Shown here: piece after piece, positions 61,397 through 64,000 of the stretch | Position numbering within the stretch: the stretch's first letter is position 1 | Layout: every line of letters begins with the position of its first letter | From: Anoplolepis gracilipes | Lineage: Eukaryota > Arthropoda > Insecta > Hymenoptera > Formicidae | Direction: 5' to 3' | Length of the DNA stretch: 64,000 bases | Assembly: GCF_047496725.1 (NCBI RefSeq) | Contig: NC_132974.1 | Coordinates: 9,495,001-9,559,000, forward strand | Translations under genes and position numbers: made by a program | Notes under the pieces: generated by a model | Database searches by the model: none | Told to the model about the DNA's origin: nothing | The model's input: only the letters and a program-made list of their open reading frames with translations

Positions 61397-61502
61397 ATTA
61401 CGGGATATGACACTCAGTACAGATTTTATCGGGGGTGTGACAGATCTCCAATGCGGACTTTATCGGGGGTGTGACACACAGTCCCCGGTGTAGACTTTAC
61501 CG
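61397..61502. repeat. short GC-rich tandem repeat, about three 34-36-bp units
   Basis: Units share GACTTTATCGGGGGTGTGAC: GATTTTATCGGGGGTGTGAC at 61422-61441, GACTTTATCGGGGGTGTGAC at 61456-61475, and a degenerate GACTTTACCGATA at 61493. A partial GGGATATGACACTC at 61402 may be a fourth unit. The array lies in very AT-rich DNA. Confidence 0.75.
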
Positions 61503-64000
61503 ATATTTCGTTAGATTGAAAAATTTTTATGATCTAATACGCCTTTAGTGAAAATCATTATTAGCCTCAATACGATTCCGATAAATAAAATTAATTTAAT
61601 TAATTATTTATATTTAATTTTAATTAATTATTTATTAATTTTAATTTAATTTAGTTAATTTAATTTATTTTTAAACATTTTATATTTTATACCGATATAT
61701 TTTTTTGCATATATAATATCTATCTATAGCACTTTTTGATCATCTTATTGTTAGTTTAATATTTTTTCATATGCAGTATGAAAAAAATATATACATTATT
61801 ATTATTATTTTACTTTTATATACCTATACAGACATAGCAAATAAATATAAGAAATTATATTTTTATATCATAATTATATATCATATATCATCCACCGCCA
61901 CATACATCGAAGGACGTTAAAAATAACGAAACTTATTTATAACTTATATAATTTCAGATATTGACACATAATTAACATTAAGTATTTACATATTTTTAAA
62001 GTATGTTTGGATCAATATTGACAGTTTGCTTATATCGTAACAAGCACTTTGCAATATATCAATATTCTTGAAGATATTAATTACCTACTATCGACATGTG
62101 TAATATACGATGTGTGATATACAATTTATAATACAGCGAATCAAGAAGAATATCGATTTTCTATTAAGTTCAAGCGACCTCGCACATATATGCACGCGGA
62201 GGTGAAGCCGATACAAAACGCGTATATGCGCAGCTCGGGAATTCCACGGGGAATTAAGAGGGACCCCTTTCTTTCCAGATACACAGCCTCCCTCCATCAA
62301 ATCCCACCAAGCCGTGACCTTAGTCTTGGTAGATGAAAAATTGCCGGCGGTCGCACCGCGCGCGAAATTAGCGACAGCAGAATGGAGGTGGCGAATGTGA
62401 TTAATGGTACCGTAAATTAGCAGAAGCCATCAGCCGGCTGTTTCTTTTTCCGGGTTCTGCAACGCGTCCCACGAGGGCCGCGAAATGAGGGTGGACTGCC
62501 AAAAGCAGCTTGCGGAAATGCGAATTCTCGCGAGGTGAGAGCGCGCAGGTCAATAAGAGCTATCTCGTTAGAACATTTCTTTTTCTCATGGTAATTTACG
62601 GTGGAAGAATACCTATTGTAGAACATTCTCGACATTTTTTTTACTCTCCTTTTGCAACAAATAATATGTTAGTAAAATTTATACAAAACATTTAACATGA
62701 TAATATTTGCAATATTGTTAGTATAATATCAATTGGACATTGATTTAATATATACTATTGGAGAAGGAAGAGATGGTAATTTCTTTATATTAATTTTTAA
62801 ACCGGCAATTCAAACATGCAGAAGGTACGTTGATAAAAAAAGATGCTATGATATACTGTACGTGCGTTTAATATCATATTAATAAAGCCAGCGATAAATG
62901 TATTCTTATATTTGAGAAAAAAGGAAAACTCACGCACACTCTTATTTATCTTTAACATTTCTGACGCAATGTATATCTTTATCTCGTAAAACCGATATAA
63001 GCTACCGTGCAAACCTTCGGCCCATGTGTGCGTGCCGTGATTGGTGTTCTTTGGTGCATAAAACGACATACAAACAACAAGATGAACGTAGACGAACGCG
63101 TAGCGCCGCTTACGAGGCACGATGCATTCTGATTGGATTATGTACAATGCAGGAGCGCATGTTCCGATGCACCGAGTCAATTTATTACCGTGTTACTCAG
63201 CTCGGCCTCGCCTGGGTTATAGGGTGCTCTATTATGCGCATAATATTTAGATCGGGATCGAGCCACCGCACAGGGGGGGCAAATTCATTTATGTCTGCCA
63301 AAACGCTATAAAAATGGTGATGCGGTCCTGCTGCGCATGCAACCTCCACCAGGCCCTTGCGCAGCGCAAAAGCCCGATCGGAAATTTTCTTCCTTGCTTC
63401 TCTGATGAACCCTTCAATATGTTGCTACGCCAAGGAAACACGTGGATAATTCTTTCACGTTCCAGAAAGTATGATAATTTCATCTCACAAAACTGCAAGG
63501 ATTTTCAAGTCGTATAAAGAAAAAGAGATTACAATGTACCATATTTAGATTATGTAGAATTTATGAATTATTATTAGTAGTTTTTCGTATACAAACGACG
63601 AATTAAAACATTTTACATTTCAAACATGAATTGATATGATGGTATCCAATAATTAAATTGTTCTGTAATTATATGGAACATACAGTGTGTCAGATGATAC
63701 TTTCCGGGATGTAGAATTACAAGAGATAACATAATAAAATACGAAGCAACAGTTGCACAGATCGATTGCACAACGATACTTCATTAACTGTTTAATCACA
63801 CCGCTTTAATAATTAGTAAATGAAATGCGATACGAAGCTATTCCTTTCAGTATGCACGTCTATCAATGTTTTTATACATGCGAAAATATTTTTTATATAT
63901 GTATATGTATATGTCATAAATAATATATATATATATTATATATATATATATATATATGTATAAATATTAAATATATATATATAATTTATGTGATTAAAGA
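61503..64000 (+). other. intergenic block to the window end
   Basis: Very AT-rich to 62.1 kb (TTAATTAAATT-type low complexity at 61580-61680), a CpG-rich patch at 62.15-62.55 and 63.0-63.4 kb, then AT-rich with a (TA)n tract at 63921-63984. Short ORFs have no recognisable domain. Confidence 0.5.

Noticed and set aside
61397..61502. CRISPR-like array
   Set aside because: Only about three imperfect units, no constant repeat with unique spacers of fixed length, and eukaryotic context.

Overview
The window looks like insect nuclear DNA, most likely from a hymenopteran and quite possibly an ant. It has AT-rich introns with CpG-rich patches, many (GA)n, (CT)n and (TA)n microsatellites, small exons with GT-AG borders and very long introns. 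I saw no prokaryotic features, viral genes, rRNA or convincing tRNA. The taxonomic call is an inference from composition and gene structure.

One gene accounts for all the coding sequence I can support. It is a plus-strand SASH/SKIP-family adaptor (SAM and SH3 domain-containing protein; Drosophila SKIP, Shal K+ channel interacting protein). Twelve coding exons were assembled by eye: 630-772, 28145-28306, 28655-28711, 32779-32845, 34377-34542, 34663-34891, 35593-35850, 37734-37832, 39446-39784, 40097-40309, 41976-42126 and 42569-43326. All intron phases agree and the joined frame gives 879 residues to a TGA. The first exon starts in phase 1, so the true 5' end lies before the window. Domain order is a basic N-terminal segment, a charged helix-like segment, an acidic/glycine-rich stretch, a Ser/Thr-rich linker, a histidine-rich exon, an acidic Ser-rich exon, SH3, SAM and a low-complexity Ser/Gly-rich tail.

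Layout: 1-629 is intron. Bases 773-28144 form a 27-kb intron with GC/CpG-rich islands near 5.4-6.8, 9.3-10.6, 11.0-11.8, 12.3-13.3, 20.5-20.8, 22.6-23.4, 24.4-25.4 and 27.1-27.6 kb. These islands hold candidate alternative first exons or cassette exons. From 28.1 to 43.3 kb lie the remaining exons. About 43.33-46.87 kb is a probable long 3' UTR with several AATAAA signals, Pumilio-type UGUANAUA sites and a stable terminal hairpin. From about 46.9 to 64 kb I recognise no gene. That stretch holds AT-rich sequence, palindromes, microsatellites, a short GC-rich tandem repeat and one possible small exon.

Points most worth a second look are three consecutive hairpins in an intron (31681-31779), a phase-compatible 66-nt candidate cassette exon (11182-11247), a weakly bordered histidine-rich exon, a DSGxxS degron-like motif in the tail, an SH3 domain lacking canonical ligand residues, and several large AT-rich near-perfect palindromes.
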